Below are positions 1-9,522 of a stretch of DNA of 64,000 nucleotides, one piece after another (within the stretch, counting starts at the first letter, position 1; the number at the start of each line of letters is the position of its first letter). A program made the position numbers and the translations under genes. The DNA is taken from contig NZ_JADPEL010000010.1 in assembly GCF_015667795.1 (NCBI RefSeq), positions 61,914 to 125,913 on the forward strand. Reading direction: 5' to 3'. The stretch is from Clostridium sp. D53t1_180928_C8. Its GTDB lineage: Bacteria > Bacillota > Clostridia > Clostridiales > Clostridiaceae. The notes under the pieces are model-generated. The model ran no database searches. It was given only the letters and a program-made list of their open reading frames with translations, and was not told the DNA's origin.

Positions 1-283
1 CTGTTATTTTACCTTCATAATCACCAAAACACATTTCCATAAGACCATTATCTGTCACTACTTCTACACTTTTATCACCTTTAATTATATTTGCAGTAGT
101 AAGCGCTCTCTCTATAGGACTAGAGTATATAACATCTAATTTTATATCTTTTATTCTATCTCGTAGTTCCTTAGCTCTTTCTATGCCATCTTCAGTTAAT
201 GGTGAGTTTCCTCTTCCTTGTAGCCTTTTCTCTATGTTCCACATAGTTTGTCCATGTCTTGTTAAATATATTACTGTATTCAT
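1..283 (-). CDS. Histidine phosphatase family protein (phosphoglycerate mutase-like), 3' end cut by window edge
   Basis: The start ATG is at 283, preceded on the minus strand by a GGAG ribosome site. The protein opens MNTVIYLTRHGQT, which carries the RHG motif of the histidine phosphatase superfamily, whose His is the phospho-acceptor. A second family motif, YSSPIERA, follows in the first 60 residues. Only about 94 residues lie inside the window, so the C-terminal catalytic His and the stop codon are not visible. The family includes cofactor-dependent phosphoglycerate mutases, alpha-ribazole phosphatases (CobC) and general small-molecule phosphatases; N-terminal sequence alone does not separate these. 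It follows the small gene at 339-875 on the same strand with a 55-bp gap, so the two may be co-transcribed. Confidence 0.85.
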   Translation of the reverse strand, partial: MNTVIYLTRHGQTMWNIEKRLQGRGNSPLTEDGIERAKELRDRIKDIKLDVIYSSPIERALTTANIIKGDKSVEVVTDNGLMEMCFGDYEGKIT

Positions 284-338
284 TAATCGTATATCTCCAA
301 AATTTCAAATTTTAATTTTATATTTTAAATTGTTTATA

Positions 339-875
339 TTATTCCCTATCACTTACTATTTCAGCTTCAACATAAGGAATTTCATTTTTTCCATACTCTT
401 TTCTAATTACTTCAGTATCTATATCTATTCCTCCAAAAGCTACTTCAACTTCTTTATCTACTATTGACACATCTATAACTTGTACTCTATTTAAATCAAT
501 AAATCTTTGTTCCTTATAGTATTTATTAACTAATGTTGCAACCTCTAATTTAAAGTCATTTCCCTCAAATGTAACACCTTCTATATCAGTAAATGCATTA
601 ATTACATAATTAAATACCCTTTTAGATATTGGGTTTACTATGTTCATCTTTAAAATCTTAAAGCTCTTTATATTAACATAAATATTATTGTTTTGAACTT
701 TAGAAAAACTCAATTCAGCCTCTATATTTATGTTCATTCCAACTACTTGTACAGTTCCTATCAATCTTAAATCATCATTAATAAAAATATCACTTATATT
801 AATTTTATTTTGTAACTTTAAAAAATTTCTTATATCACCTTTTGTTATACAAACTATCATCTTTTTTAATTTCAT
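339..875 (-). CDS. Conserved hypothetical protein, possibly DUF2993/LmeA-like
   Basis: A 178-residue protein with start ATG behind GGGAGGGAAAAAT. It has no signal peptide, no membrane segment and no obvious catalytic motif. It reads as alternating beta-strand and short helix, with phrases such as LIGTVQVVGMNINIEAELSF and VQVIDVSIVDKEVEVAFGG. That pattern is reminiscent of DUF2993/LmeA-type lipid-binding proteins, but the resemblance is by eye and weak. The gene is followed by the phosphatase at 1-283 and probably has its own promoter in the AT-rich gap upstream. I do not assign a function. Confidence 0.6.
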   Translation of the reverse strand: MKLKKMIVCITKGDIRNFLKLQNKINISDIFINDDLRLIGTVQVVGMNINIEAELSFSKVQNNNIYVNIKSFKILKMNIVNPISKRVFNYVINAFTDIEGVTFEGNDFKLEVATLVNKYYKEQRFIDLNRVQVIDVSIVDKEVEVAFGGIDIDTEVIRKEYGKNEIPYVEAEIVSDRE

Positions 876-1223
876 ATTTTTCCCTCCCTAATTATAATTA
901 AACAAATTCTTTAATTAAACTCCCCTCATGTCATTATAAAACTTTTTAACGCTATATTATATATTTACATCAAAGGAGCAAACACCAAGAAAATTTACTA
1001 TTTTAGGATATATTTCTATTTTATTGATATTATTATTTTTATCATAACTATTTCTTAATTCTTATAGCATATTAATTATAATAATATTCCTCCTATATAA
1101 ATAAATCAATTTATTTATAGTTAATTTATTATTAAAATATAATAAATATAAAAAATAGCCTTAACCACTAAATAAATGGTTAAAGCTATTAATTTAATTT
1201 TAATCTAACATAATTTTATAATA
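876..1223. other. Intergenic region, 348 bp
   Basis: Very A/T-rich. It holds the upstream region of the minus-strand gene at 339-875 and the terminator hairpin at 1154-1190. On the minus strand near 1083-1095 there is an AGGAGG followed only by very short reading frames, so I call no gene. Nothing else was recognised. Confidence 0.6.
1154..1190 (-). terminator. Rho-independent terminator of the GH42 gene
   Basis: Inverted repeat AATAGC(C)TTAACCA / TGGTTAA(A)GCTATT with an 8-nt loop. On the minus strand it is followed by an A/T-rich tract containing T runs. It lies 34 bp beyond the stop of the beta-galactosidase. Confidence 0.75.
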
Positions 1224-3176
1224 TTATTTCCTAATTACTTTACTTTCATAAGGACTTAAATAAATTCCATTAAACTCCTTTTTCCTAGCGGTATGATTCA
1301 TAACAAAATAATACTCTTCTTTATTAACTACCCTCTTAACAACCTCAACACCTGGCTCTGACTCAATAATTTCTATATTAGCTTCTTTTAATATTTTCAT
1401 AGCTATAATATCCATAATAGCATTATCTAACCCTGTACCAATATAATAAGCCTCTCCATTTTCATATTTATTTAAAGTTACTGCCGAAAACTCCTTATAG
1501 AATTCATCGTTATACATAAATAAACTTTCTGCAGTAGTAGTTTTTAGCATATCTCTAAATACAGTTCCACTACCTATAGTTCCTTTAAATTCATTTATCC
1601 CTTTAACTTCAACACATTGCCCTTCTTGAAGTGATTCTATTTCTTCAACAAATCCTCCTATTAACTCTGTGTAGTAACTTGGATTAAACTGTCCTAGTGT
1701 TAAATTGTTATAGTAATCCTTAATAGCAGTTCTAAAGCTAAATACCACCTTACCGCCATTTTTAACAAATTCTCTAATTCTTTCTTGCACTTCAGTTTTA
1801 AATACTATCATTGTAGGTATTAATAAAACTTTATACCCACTAAAATCAACATATGATGGTATTACATCTATATTTACGTTATTTTTGTAGAAAGGTCTAT
1901 ATAATCTATACACTTCATTTTTATAATCCATTAAAAAGCTTTGTTTCTGAATTCTAAAGGATGCCATAGATTCATAGTCATAAATAACTGCTACCTCTGC
2001 TTTTATTTCACTATTTATAACTTCTTCATTTTTTTTCATATCATTAAAGAAGCTTTGAACTTCATAAAACTTTCTTCTTTTTTGATTATCTTGATCTATT
2101 ATTCCATAACAATATTGCTCAGCACCTTGGGTTGCTCCTCTATATCTAAAATACATAAGAGAATTGCACCCGTGAGCCATTGCTTGATATGACCACATCT
2201 TAGCTTGATTTGGCCTTGGTAAATATCCTATAACATCATGGCCTTGTGCTCCCATTATAGCTTCTGTAATCCAGAAATTCTTTCTTTTAGCACCTCTCAT
2301 ATAATCTAATCCACAAGCAATTTCATGAGCAGGAATTGGTTCCTTTTGCCCTCCCCATACAGGATAATTATTATATGCAACTACATCTATATGCTTTGCT
2401 ACCTTTGAGAAATCAAAGCTCTTATCAAAATATCCACCTGAAAAATCATGAATTATTAGTGAATCTTCACCTAATATTTCTTTTAATATTTTTACTTGAA
2501 GTGCTGCATAATTCTCAACACTTATACTTCTAAATCTTTCCCATTCCATTCTAAGACTTGGATTATGTGTTGTTATTGTCTTTTTTGGAACTGGTATTTC
2601 ATCAAAATCGTTATATGTTTGAGACCAGAATCTAGTTCCCCAAGTTTCATTTAATTTATTTATATCATTATTGTAAGTATTTCTTAAATATTCTCTAAAA
2701 ACATTCTTACATTCATTACAATAACATACATCACTACCTTCATGTCCAAATTCATTATCTATTTGCCATGCTACTATAGCTTCTTCATTCTTATAATGGT
2801 TTGCAAGTTCTCTTATTATTACTTCGCTATATTTATGATAAGTTTTACTATTAAAGCAATACTGTCTTCTTCCACCAAAAACTCTCTTGGTATTATCTTC
2901 AAACTCTCCTAAAACATCTGGATGTTTTTTAGAAAGCCACGCTGGCATAGTTGCTGTTGGAGTACCAAATATAACATTTAGTCCTTTTTTCTTAGCCTCA
3001 TTTATTACATGATCAAAGTAAGAAAAATCAAACCTTCCTTCTTCACTTTCCATCATATGCCATGCAAATTCACCAATTCTTATTACATTGCTTCCTAATT
3101 CTATAATATTATTTAAATCCTCTTCTAACATATTTTCATTCCAGTGTTCTGGATAATAATCTACTCCTAAAAACAT
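1224..3176 (-). CDS. Beta-galactosidase, glycoside hydrolase family 42
   Basis: A 650-residue cytoplasmic enzyme with no signal peptide, close to the normal GH42 length. It hydrolyses terminal beta-galactosides by a retaining mechanism. The N-terminal TIM barrel begins FLGVDYYPEHW. The acid/base is E142 in WQIDNEFG and the nucleophile is E305 in FWITEAIMG. Cys107 with Cys151, Cys153 and Cys156 (CYCNEC) matches the zinc-binding cysteine set of many GH42 enzymes. The middle domain (about 390-590) is the trimerisation fold and a small C-terminal domain ends the protein. The start ATG follows GGATGGAG. An operator-like TTTTACTGTAAA lies 15 bp upstream of the start, just downstream of a TATAAT, as expected for repression by the LacI-type protein at 8252-9265. 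It is the last gene of the galactoside locus and has its own terminator. Confidence 0.95.
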   Translation of the reverse strand: MFLGVDYYPEHWNENMLEEDLNNIIELGSNVIRIGEFAWHMMESEEGRFDFSYFDHVINEAKKKGLNVIFGTPTATMPAWLSKKHPDVLGEFEDNTKRVFGGRRQYCFNSKTYHKYSEVIIRELANHYKNEEAIVAWQIDNEFGHEGSDVCYCNECKNVFREYLRNTYNNDINKLNETWGTRFWSQTYNDFDEIPVPKKTITTHNPSLRMEWERFRSISVENYAALQVKILKEILGEDSLIIHDFSGGYFDKSFDFSKVAKHIDVVAYNNYPVWGGQKEPIPAHEIACGLDYMRGAKRKNFWITEAIMGAQGHDVIGYLPRPNQAKMWSYQAMAHGCNSLMYFRYRGATQGAEQYCYGIIDQDNQKRRKFYEVQSFFNDMKKNEEVINSEIKAEVAVIYDYESMASFRIQKQSFLMDYKNEVYRLYRPFYKNNVNIDVIPSYVDFSGYKVLLIPTMIVFKTEVQERIREFVKNGGKVVFSFRTAIKDYYNNLTLGQFNPSYYTELIGGFVEEIESLQEGQCVEVKGINEFKGTIGSGTVFRDMLKTTTAESLFMYNDEFYKEFSAVTLNKYENGEAYYIGTGLDNAIMDIIAMKILKEANIEIIESEPGVEVVKRVVNKEEYYFVMNHTARKKEFNGIYLSPYESKVIRK

Positions 3177-3190
3177 TTTGCTCCATCCTT

Positions 3191-3220
3191 TTTTACTGTA
3201 AATTTTACTAAAATATTATA
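3191..3220 (-). promoter_or_regulatory. Promoter -10 and LacI-type operator of the beta-galactosidase gene
   Basis: TTTTACTGTAAA at 3191-3202 and a shortened second copy, TTTTACTAAAA, at 3203-3213. They sit immediately downstream of a minus-strand -10 TATAAT at 3215-3220. Bound repressor here would block initiation or early elongation. The same palindrome precedes the other three structural genes of the locus. Confidence 0.6.
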
Positions 3221-3257
3221 CCAAAAATACTATTGTGTTAATATATTTTTATATAAC

Positions 3258-3298
3258 AAATAGCAAATCGGAGAGTAAAACCTTCAATTTGCCATTTA
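3258..3298 (-). terminator. Probable terminator of the sugar symporter gene
   Basis: Interrupted inverted repeat AAATGGCAAAT ... ATTTGCTATTT read on the minus strand, 30-70 bp past the stop of the gene at 3330-4700. A few stem mismatches and a weak T tract lower confidence. Confidence 0.55.
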
Positions 3299-3329
3299 TT
3301 AAATTATAATTACATATTATTTATATTTA

Positions 3330-4700
3330 TTAAGCAATTATTTCTCTCTTTTTATTTAGCTCATTCATTATTTTTTCTTGATATTCACCGTGTAACTTGT
3401 ACCCCTTAGCATAAATAACAAATCCTAATATTGTTATTACTGAAGGTACTGCTACCATAAGTACTCTCATACCAAATATAGTTCCTGCTGTTTGTGTTAT
3501 ATTCGGAACATAACCTACTATTGTTAATCCAACACCTATTAACCAACCCGAAACTGCTGATGCTGTCTTAACTAACAAAGTTTGGAATGAAGCTATTATA
3601 CTTTCATTTCTTGAACCAAATCTCACTTCACCGTAATCTATAACATCCGCAAGCATAACTGTTGTTGCACCTAAAGTAAATCCTGAACCTAATTTGACTA
3701 TTATTCCTGATAAAGCTATTACAAACGCATTCCCTGGAATAAACATTCCACCTAATAGTAATATTATTAATCCTACCGCTGGTAGATAACATGCTAATCT
3801 AAACACACCTTTTTTAGTCATATTTTTAGATATTATTGGGAATAACATAAGCGCACCTATTTCAGCAAGCCCAGCAAATGCAGTAAATACTGGATACATA
3901 TTTTCATTACCTACAACATACTTAAAGTAGTAAATTGCCATTCCACCTGATAATTGAGCAACTAAGTTGTATGCAAGTACAACTCCTATAAATACCATAA
4001 GCTGATCATTTTCTTTTATAAGCTTAAATGCTTTCTTCAAACTTGTCTTTTCCACTTTTTTATTTGAATCTGCTTTTTCACTGCTTCTATCCTTAACATT
4101 TACAACTGTTATAATAGAAGTCACTACAAAAATCACTGCTATCACTATAGCAAAAGTCCCATAACCTTTAGTTTGATCACCATTTCCTAATTTATTTACT
4201 ATAGCAAGCCCAAAAGCTCCCATTATTAACCATGCACAACTTGCAAATATTCTCGGTATAACCGACATTTGATCTCTTTCTTCTTTAGTATTAGATAAAG
4301 AAGGCAACATTGACCAATAAGGTATATCCATTATTGTATAAGTCATTCCCCATAATATATACATCACTGAATAATACGCATATAAAGAAGTGCCCTGTAA
4401 CCCTTCGGGTCTTTTAAATAAAAATACTAATACTACTGCATTTACTACTGTTCCTATTAAAATCCAAGGTCTAAATTTTCCCCATTTTGTTCTTGTATTA
4501 TCAACAATCATTCCCATAGCTGGATCATTAATTGCATCCCACAATCTAGCTACTAAGAACAAACTTCCAACAAAAGCAGGAGCTAGTCCAACCAAATCAG
4601 TAAAGTAAATCATTAAGTAACTAGATACTATTGCATAACATAAATCCTTCCCTAATGCTCCAATCCCAAAAGAATATTTTTCTTTAAATGATAATCCCAT
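3330..4700 (-). CDS. Glycoside/galactoside:cation symporter, GPH (MelB-like) family
   Basis: A 456-residue integral membrane protein with about 12 hydrophobic segments. The motif WDAINDPAMG places acidic residues at D55 and D59, the positions used for cation coupling in Salmonella/E. coli MelB, followed by RTKWGKFRPWIL in the loop after helix 2. There is no C-terminal IIA domain, unlike streptococcal LacS, so there is no direct PTS phosphorylation control. It lies between alpha- and beta-galactosidase genes, so raffinose, melibiose, lactose or related galactosides are the likely substrates. The start ATG follows GGAGGAAGAGAATT. Its upstream region carries a strong match to the locus operator and a cre-like palindrome inside the promoter. 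Confidence 0.9.
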   Translation of the reverse strand: MGLSFKEKYSFGIGALGKDLCYAIVSSYLMIYFTDLVGLAPAFVGSLFLVARLWDAINDPAMGMIVDNTRTKWGKFRPWILIGTVVNAVVLVFLFKRPEGLQGTSLYAYYSVMYILWGMTYTIMDIPYWSMLPSLSNTKEERDQMSVIPRIFASCAWLIMGAFGLAIVNKLGNGDQTKGYGTFAIVIAVIFVVTSIITVVNVKDRSSEKADSNKKVEKTSLKKAFKLIKENDQLMVFIGVVLAYNLVAQLSGGMAIYYFKYVVGNENMYPVFTAFAGLAEIGALMLFPIISKNMTKKGVFRLACYLPAVGLIILLLGGMFIPGNAFVIALSGIIVKLGSGFTLGATTVMLADVIDYGEVRFGSRNESIIASFQTLLVKTASAVSGWLIGVGLTIVGYVPNITQTAGTIFGMRVLMVAVPSVITILGFVIYAKGYKLHGEYQEKIMNELNKKREIIA

Positions 4701-4768
4701 AATTCTCTTCCTCCATTATAGTATTTAATTTTCAACACCTTGTAATTGTTTTCACATCTTATGTTTAT

Positions 4769-4814
4769 ATATTAACATATCAGAAAACGTTTTACAAGTA
4801 TTTTTACAGTAAAA
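4769..4814 (-). promoter_or_regulatory. Promoter with LacI-type operator and cre-like site, symporter gene
   Basis: On the minus strand: -35 TTGTAA (4792-4797), 17-bp spacer, -10 TAATAT (4769-4774). The perfect 13-bp palindrome TTTTACAGTAAAA lies at 4802-4814, directly upstream of the -35. The spacer contains AGAAAACGTTTTAC, a near-cre sequence (about two mismatches from the CcpA consensus as I recall it). This suggests combined specific repression and catabolite repression. Confidence 0.6.
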
Positions 4815-4912
4815 TTTTGTTTTTATTTTACTAATTTTAATGATTTTTTTACTATTTATTATACAACTCAATACTAGACCATATATTTTTATTTAATTAA
4901 CTTCAAAGCAAA

Positions 4913-4978
4913 AATAATAGATTATTAATCTCTAAAGAACTGTTACATTCTAACCAGAAACTAATAATCTATATTATT
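4913..4978 (-). terminator. Probable terminator of the alpha-galactosidase gene
   Basis: Long inverted repeat AATAATAGATTATTA / TAATAATCTATATTATT with a roughly 33-nt loop, ending 5 bp from the stop of the gene at 4983-7049. It is A/T-only, so the stem is not strong. Confidence 0.5.
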
Positions 4979-4982
4979 TTCA

Positions 4983-7049
4983 CTAAATTCTATTAACCTT
5001 TATAATATCACTAGAATAATCTCCACTTAACTTTATATCCAATCCTCTATTCATTAGATAGCTTCCACTTTTAACTATTTCTTCATCGTTATTTTTTATT
5101 AAGTATTTAGAGTCATTTTCTAGCCCCCTAAATCTAACAGTTGTCCCTCTATGACCAATTAAACTTTGAGGTAAGAATACAAATAATAAACTTTCACCAC
5201 CCTTATTATATTGATAAATACTATAATTATTTTTTGACGTATTTTCTATTCTATAGAAGTCTCCTTCTTGAACAATATGTCTTATTTCCTTGTATTCTTT
5301 TACTAACTCTTGAGATAATTTTACTTCCTCTTCGTTAAATTTTAATATATTGCAACCAATTCCTAATGTCCCCATCATAGCACTATGATATCTAAACTTT
5401 AATGGTATAACCCTTCCTGATAAGAAGTTTGGACAATCTGTAACCCAAGCTCTCATAGCCTTAATTGGATATATATAGGAATAACTTTCTTGAACAACCA
5501 ATCTATCATAAGCATCAGTATTATCACTTGTCCAGAAATCATCGAATATACCTAAAATACCATAATCAATTCTTCCACCACCTGATGCACATGCTTCAAA
5601 TAACACATTTGAATGTTTAACTTTTAACCATTCTACAATATCATAAACCGCTTCTATATGCTTATACCAAATATCTTTTTCTAGATTACTTTGAGATATG
5701 GGTCTATTAGCATCCCACTTAATATAATCAATATCATAAGTAGATAGAAGTTCATCTAACATATTGTAAATATATTCTTTCACTTCACTTTTAGTTAAAT
5801 CTAATACATATTGACCTCTAGATGTATCACTTTTCCTATTTTCAAAATGATATATCCACTCTGGATGCTCCTTATATAATCGAGATAACGGATTTACCAT
5901 TTCTGGTTCAACCCAAATCCCAAACATCATATCCATACCTTTTACTTCTTTAATTAATGGATCTAACCCCTCTGGAAATTTTTCTTTATTTACATACCAG
6001 TCTCCTAATCCATTATCTATTCCATGTCTTTCTCCAAACCACCCATCATCAACTACAAATAACTCTGCACCTATTTCTTTAGCTTTTTTTGCAAGATTTA
6101 TCTGTTCATCACAATCAACCTTAAACTCAGTTGCTTCCCACGAGTTATATAACACCGGTCTTAGCCCATCTCTTAATATACTATTTTTTGCAAAATTATG
6201 AAGATTATGAGTCATAACTTCAAAACCACAATTACTATATCCTGCTATAATTCCCGGCGAAACAAATTCTTCTCCTGGCTCAAGCTTCATTAAGAAATCA
6301 TGCGAGTTTATTCCCATTTGAACTAAAGTTTCTCCATACTGAGTTTGTTCAATCACTCCGCTAAAATTACCACTTAATTTTAACGCTCCAAAAAATACTT
6401 CTCCTGTAGTTTCAGTTGCATTTTTATCTAATATAAAATATGGATTATGATTATGACTTGATATACCCCTTCTATTTTCTATAATTATTTTTCCATAGTT
6501 AACTTTTTGAACAAACCTTTGTTGTTCTGCTCCCCAGTGCCCATGAACATTAGAGAAATTTAAATCTTCATATGGAATATGGAACTGTCCACTATGTATC
6601 TTTTCAATTTCAATAATATCTTTAGAGTTATTTTTAACTCTTACATATCTTTCCATTAAGTCATACTCATCATAAACCTTATAATGTAAATTAATCTCAA
6701 AGTCATAATAATCATCCATCAATTTTATTACTAACTCATTACCATTAATTTCATATTCATGATATTTGTAAACTAACTCTCTACTTCTATCAGCAAAGGT
6801 TGCCTTTAAACAATGCTCTTTATATCGCAAACCACCGTATACAGGATACTCCTCTTTTGTAATTTCATATACTGGATCATTTGTTGATACTTCAACTAAT
6901 ATAGGTATATCAAACTCTTCAATATTTTGAATTTTCTTCCCCCAATATAATTGCCTCAATAAACCTTCATTATCTACTCCAAATACATAAGAAACACTTT
7001 TACTTTGAATATTAAATATTTTTTCTGATTTATCAACTATAATTCCCAT
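4983..7049 (-). CDS. Alpha-galactosidase, glycoside hydrolase family 36
   Basis: A 688-residue cytoplasmic enzyme without a signal peptide, close to the usual 720-740 residues of bacterial GH36. It releases alpha-1,6-galactose from melibiose, raffinose and stachyose. An N-terminal beta-supersandwich (1-290) leads into the TIM barrel. The nucleophile is D446 in YIKWDANR and the acid/base is D509 in FWTSDNTD. Other family motifs are FVVDDGWFGERH (331-342), GIWVEPEMVNP (377-387) and FEACASGGGRIDYGI (484-498). The start ATG follows AAAGGAG. The promoter has a near-perfect -35/17 bp/-10 arrangement with the LacI-type operator in its spacer. Together with the neighbouring symporter and beta-galactosidase it makes a galactoside-use locus. 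Confidence 0.95.
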   Translation of the reverse strand: MGIIVDKSEKIFNIQSKSVSYVFGVDNEGLLRQLYWGKKIQNIEEFDIPILVEVSTNDPVYEITKEEYPVYGGLRYKEHCLKATFADRSRELVYKYHEYEINGNELVIKLMDDYYDFEINLHYKVYDEYDLMERYVRVKNNSKDIIEIEKIHSGQFHIPYEDLNFSNVHGHWGAEQQRFVQKVNYGKIIIENRRGISSHNHNPYFILDKNATETTGEVFFGALKLSGNFSGVIEQTQYGETLVQMGINSHDFLMKLEPGEEFVSPGIIAGYSNCGFEVMTHNLHNFAKNSILRDGLRPVLYNSWEATEFKVDCDEQINLAKKAKEIGAELFVVDDGWFGERHGIDNGLGDWYVNKEKFPEGLDPLIKEVKGMDMMFGIWVEPEMVNPLSRLYKEHPEWIYHFENRKSDTSRGQYVLDLTKSEVKEYIYNMLDELLSTYDIDYIKWDANRPISQSNLEKDIWYKHIEAVYDIVEWLKVKHSNVLFEACASGGGRIDYGILGIFDDFWTSDNTDAYDRLVVQESYSYIYPIKAMRAWVTDCPNFLSGRVIPLKFRYHSAMMGTLGIGCNILKFNEEEVKLSQELVKEYKEIRHIVQEGDFYRIENTSKNNYSIYQYNKGGESLLFVFLPQSLIGHRGTTVRFRGLENDSKYLIKNNDEEIVKSGSYLMNRGLDIKLSGDYSSDIIKVNRI

Positions 7050-7081
7050 AAATTCAACTACTCCTTTTACTCCAAACTTTA

Positions 7082-7130
7082 GATAACGTTTTCTTAATGT
7101 TATTATATATATTCACAGTAAAATTTTCAA
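7082..7130 (-). promoter_or_regulatory. Promoter, LacI-type operator and cre-like site of the alpha-galactosidase gene
   Basis: On the minus strand: -35 TTGAAA (7125-7130), exactly 17 bp, -10 TATAAT (7102-7107). The operator TTTTACTGTGAA (7112-7123, one change from the palindrome) lies inside the spacer. A shortened copy, TTTTAGTAAAA, is at about 7134-7144. Downstream of the -10 is AAGAAAACGTTATCT (7082-7096), resembling the cre-like site of the symporter promoter. Confidence 0.65.
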
Positions 7131-7146
7131 TATTTTTAGTAAAATT

Positions 7147-8115
7147 TTATTTTAAAAATTCTTTTATTATTTTTAGATACTCTATTAGTATTTCATCATT
7201 TTCTCCAAATATCTCATGTTTTGCATTATCAAATCTTACTTTACTGCATTTTTTAGCTCTTTCACAAAATTTATTTTGACCTCTATCTTTTACAAAAGTA
7301 TCTCTTCCCGCTTGAAAAAGCAATATAGGTATATCTATTTTTTCAACATTTTTCTTTCTAACTATTTTATCACTGGCTTTTAATGATTCAAAAACCCACT
7401 TAAACGATCCTCCAGATCTCTGAAGCTCTTCATTACTTCTTAATTCAGATAAATGATTTTCATATCTATATTTATTATTAGTTCCAGAGTTCTCTAAATC
7501 ATATTTACCATCAAAAGGTCCTTGTCCAAATAAATAATCTTCACCTTTCCCAACTGCTATATATAAACTACTTATTATATAAGACATCCACTTCGGAAAA
7601 TTTCCAGTTTTTATTTCCATCATAGGTGCACTTAAAATAGCTTTTTTAAAATACCCACTATATTCTTCTAAAAACATTGTTCCTACAGCTCCACCCATAG
7701 AATGAGCATATAAATATAAGTCAACACCATTCTCAACTACTATTTTATCTAGAAACATCTTTAAATCTTCCACATAATATTTAAATTTCTCTACACTAAC
7801 TTGACTTTTATCATTTTTACTTAAAAAACCTGATCTCCCATGCCCTCTATGTTCAATTGCATATACCGAATATCCCATTTCTATAAAATAATAAATCATT
7901 TCTGTAAATTTCTCTATACACTCTGAAAATCCATGTGATATTACTATTCTCCCTTTTTCATTGTCTATACTATATTTTTCATAATATATATTTTTATTAT
8001 TTTTTCCTACAAAATATCCTACTTCCTTTATTTTTCTTAATTTACCCCTTGTATCCTTTACTATTTCTTTATCATAGCCATAATTACAAATAAACTTATT
8101 ACTCTTCTCATACAT
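7147..8115 (-). CDS. Alpha/beta hydrolase, monoacylglycerol lipase/serine aminopeptidase S33-like
   Basis: A 322-residue alpha/beta-hydrolase-fold protein without a signal peptide. The oxyanion region is IVISHGFSE (58-65). The nucleophile elbow is AHSMGG with S139, and the triad is completed by D272 (AGRDTFVKD) and H300 (NAKHEIFGE). EHRGHGRSG (89-97) is typical of the lysophospholipase/monoacylglycerol lipase group, sometimes annotated PldB. The true substrate cannot be told from sequence. It may serve as an esterase or deacetylase on imported sugar conjugates, given its setting and operator, but that is inference. It has the same promoter layout as the symporter gene and an AGGAG ribosome site before ATG. 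Confidence 0.85.
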   Translation of the reverse strand: MYEKSNKFICNYGYDKEIVKDTRGKLRKIKEVGYFVGKNNKNIYYEKYSIDNEKGRIVISHGFSECIEKFTEMIYYFIEMGYSVYAIEHRGHGRSGFLSKNDKSQVSVEKFKYYVEDLKMFLDKIVVENGVDLYLYAHSMGGAVGTMFLEEYSGYFKKAILSAPMMEIKTGNFPKWMSYIISSLYIAVGKGEDYLFGQGPFDGKYDLENSGTNNKYRYENHLSELRSNEELQRSGGSFKWVFESLKASDKIVRKKNVEKIDIPILLFQAGRDTFVKDRGQNKFCERAKKCSKVRFDNAKHEIFGENDEILIEYLKIIKEFLK

Positions 8116-8147
8116 TTTCCTTTTCTCCTATTCTTATATATATATAT

Positions 8148-8189
8148 ATATTATCTCATTTATGTTTTACTTACAATTTTACTGTAAAA
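8148..8189 (-). promoter_or_regulatory. Promoter and LacI-type operator of the hydrolase gene
   Basis: On the minus strand: -35 TTGTAA (8171-8176), 17-bp spacer, -10 TAATAT (8148-8153). The perfect 13-bp palindrome TTTTACTGTAAAA is at 8177-8189, abutting the -35. Both hexamers are identical to those of the symporter promoter at 4769-4797. Confidence 0.65.
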
Positions 8190-8199
8190 AAATAAAAAA

Positions 8200-8239
8200 A
8201 TAAGAAAGCACCTTAATTTCTTAAAAACACTTTCTTATT
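8200..8239 (-). terminator. Terminator of the LacI-family regulator gene
   Basis: Inverted repeat AATAAGAAAG / CTTTCTTATT with a roughly 20-nt loop, followed on the minus strand by a run of seven T. It lies 13 bp past the regulator stop and separates it from the hydrolase promoter. Confidence 0.75.
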
Positions 8240-8251
8240 CATAGTTTTATA

Positions 8252-9274
<1,023 letters not shown>

Positions 9275-9522
9275 TCACCTCAATGTCCTTTTAACTTTAC
9301 GCATTTTATTACTATTATAATATAAATTACTTTAACTTTATAGTATTATGTTAATTAAAAATGGAATACATCAAAATTCTATTTTCACAATTGAATAAAT
9401 CTACTAACCACTGTTAGAATGAAATATAAAATATTACTTTTCGATATCATAGCATCTAAGCTGTAGTTAGCAATTTATTAATTATTTAAATTTATAGTTT
9501 TGATACATCCCATTTTTATAAT

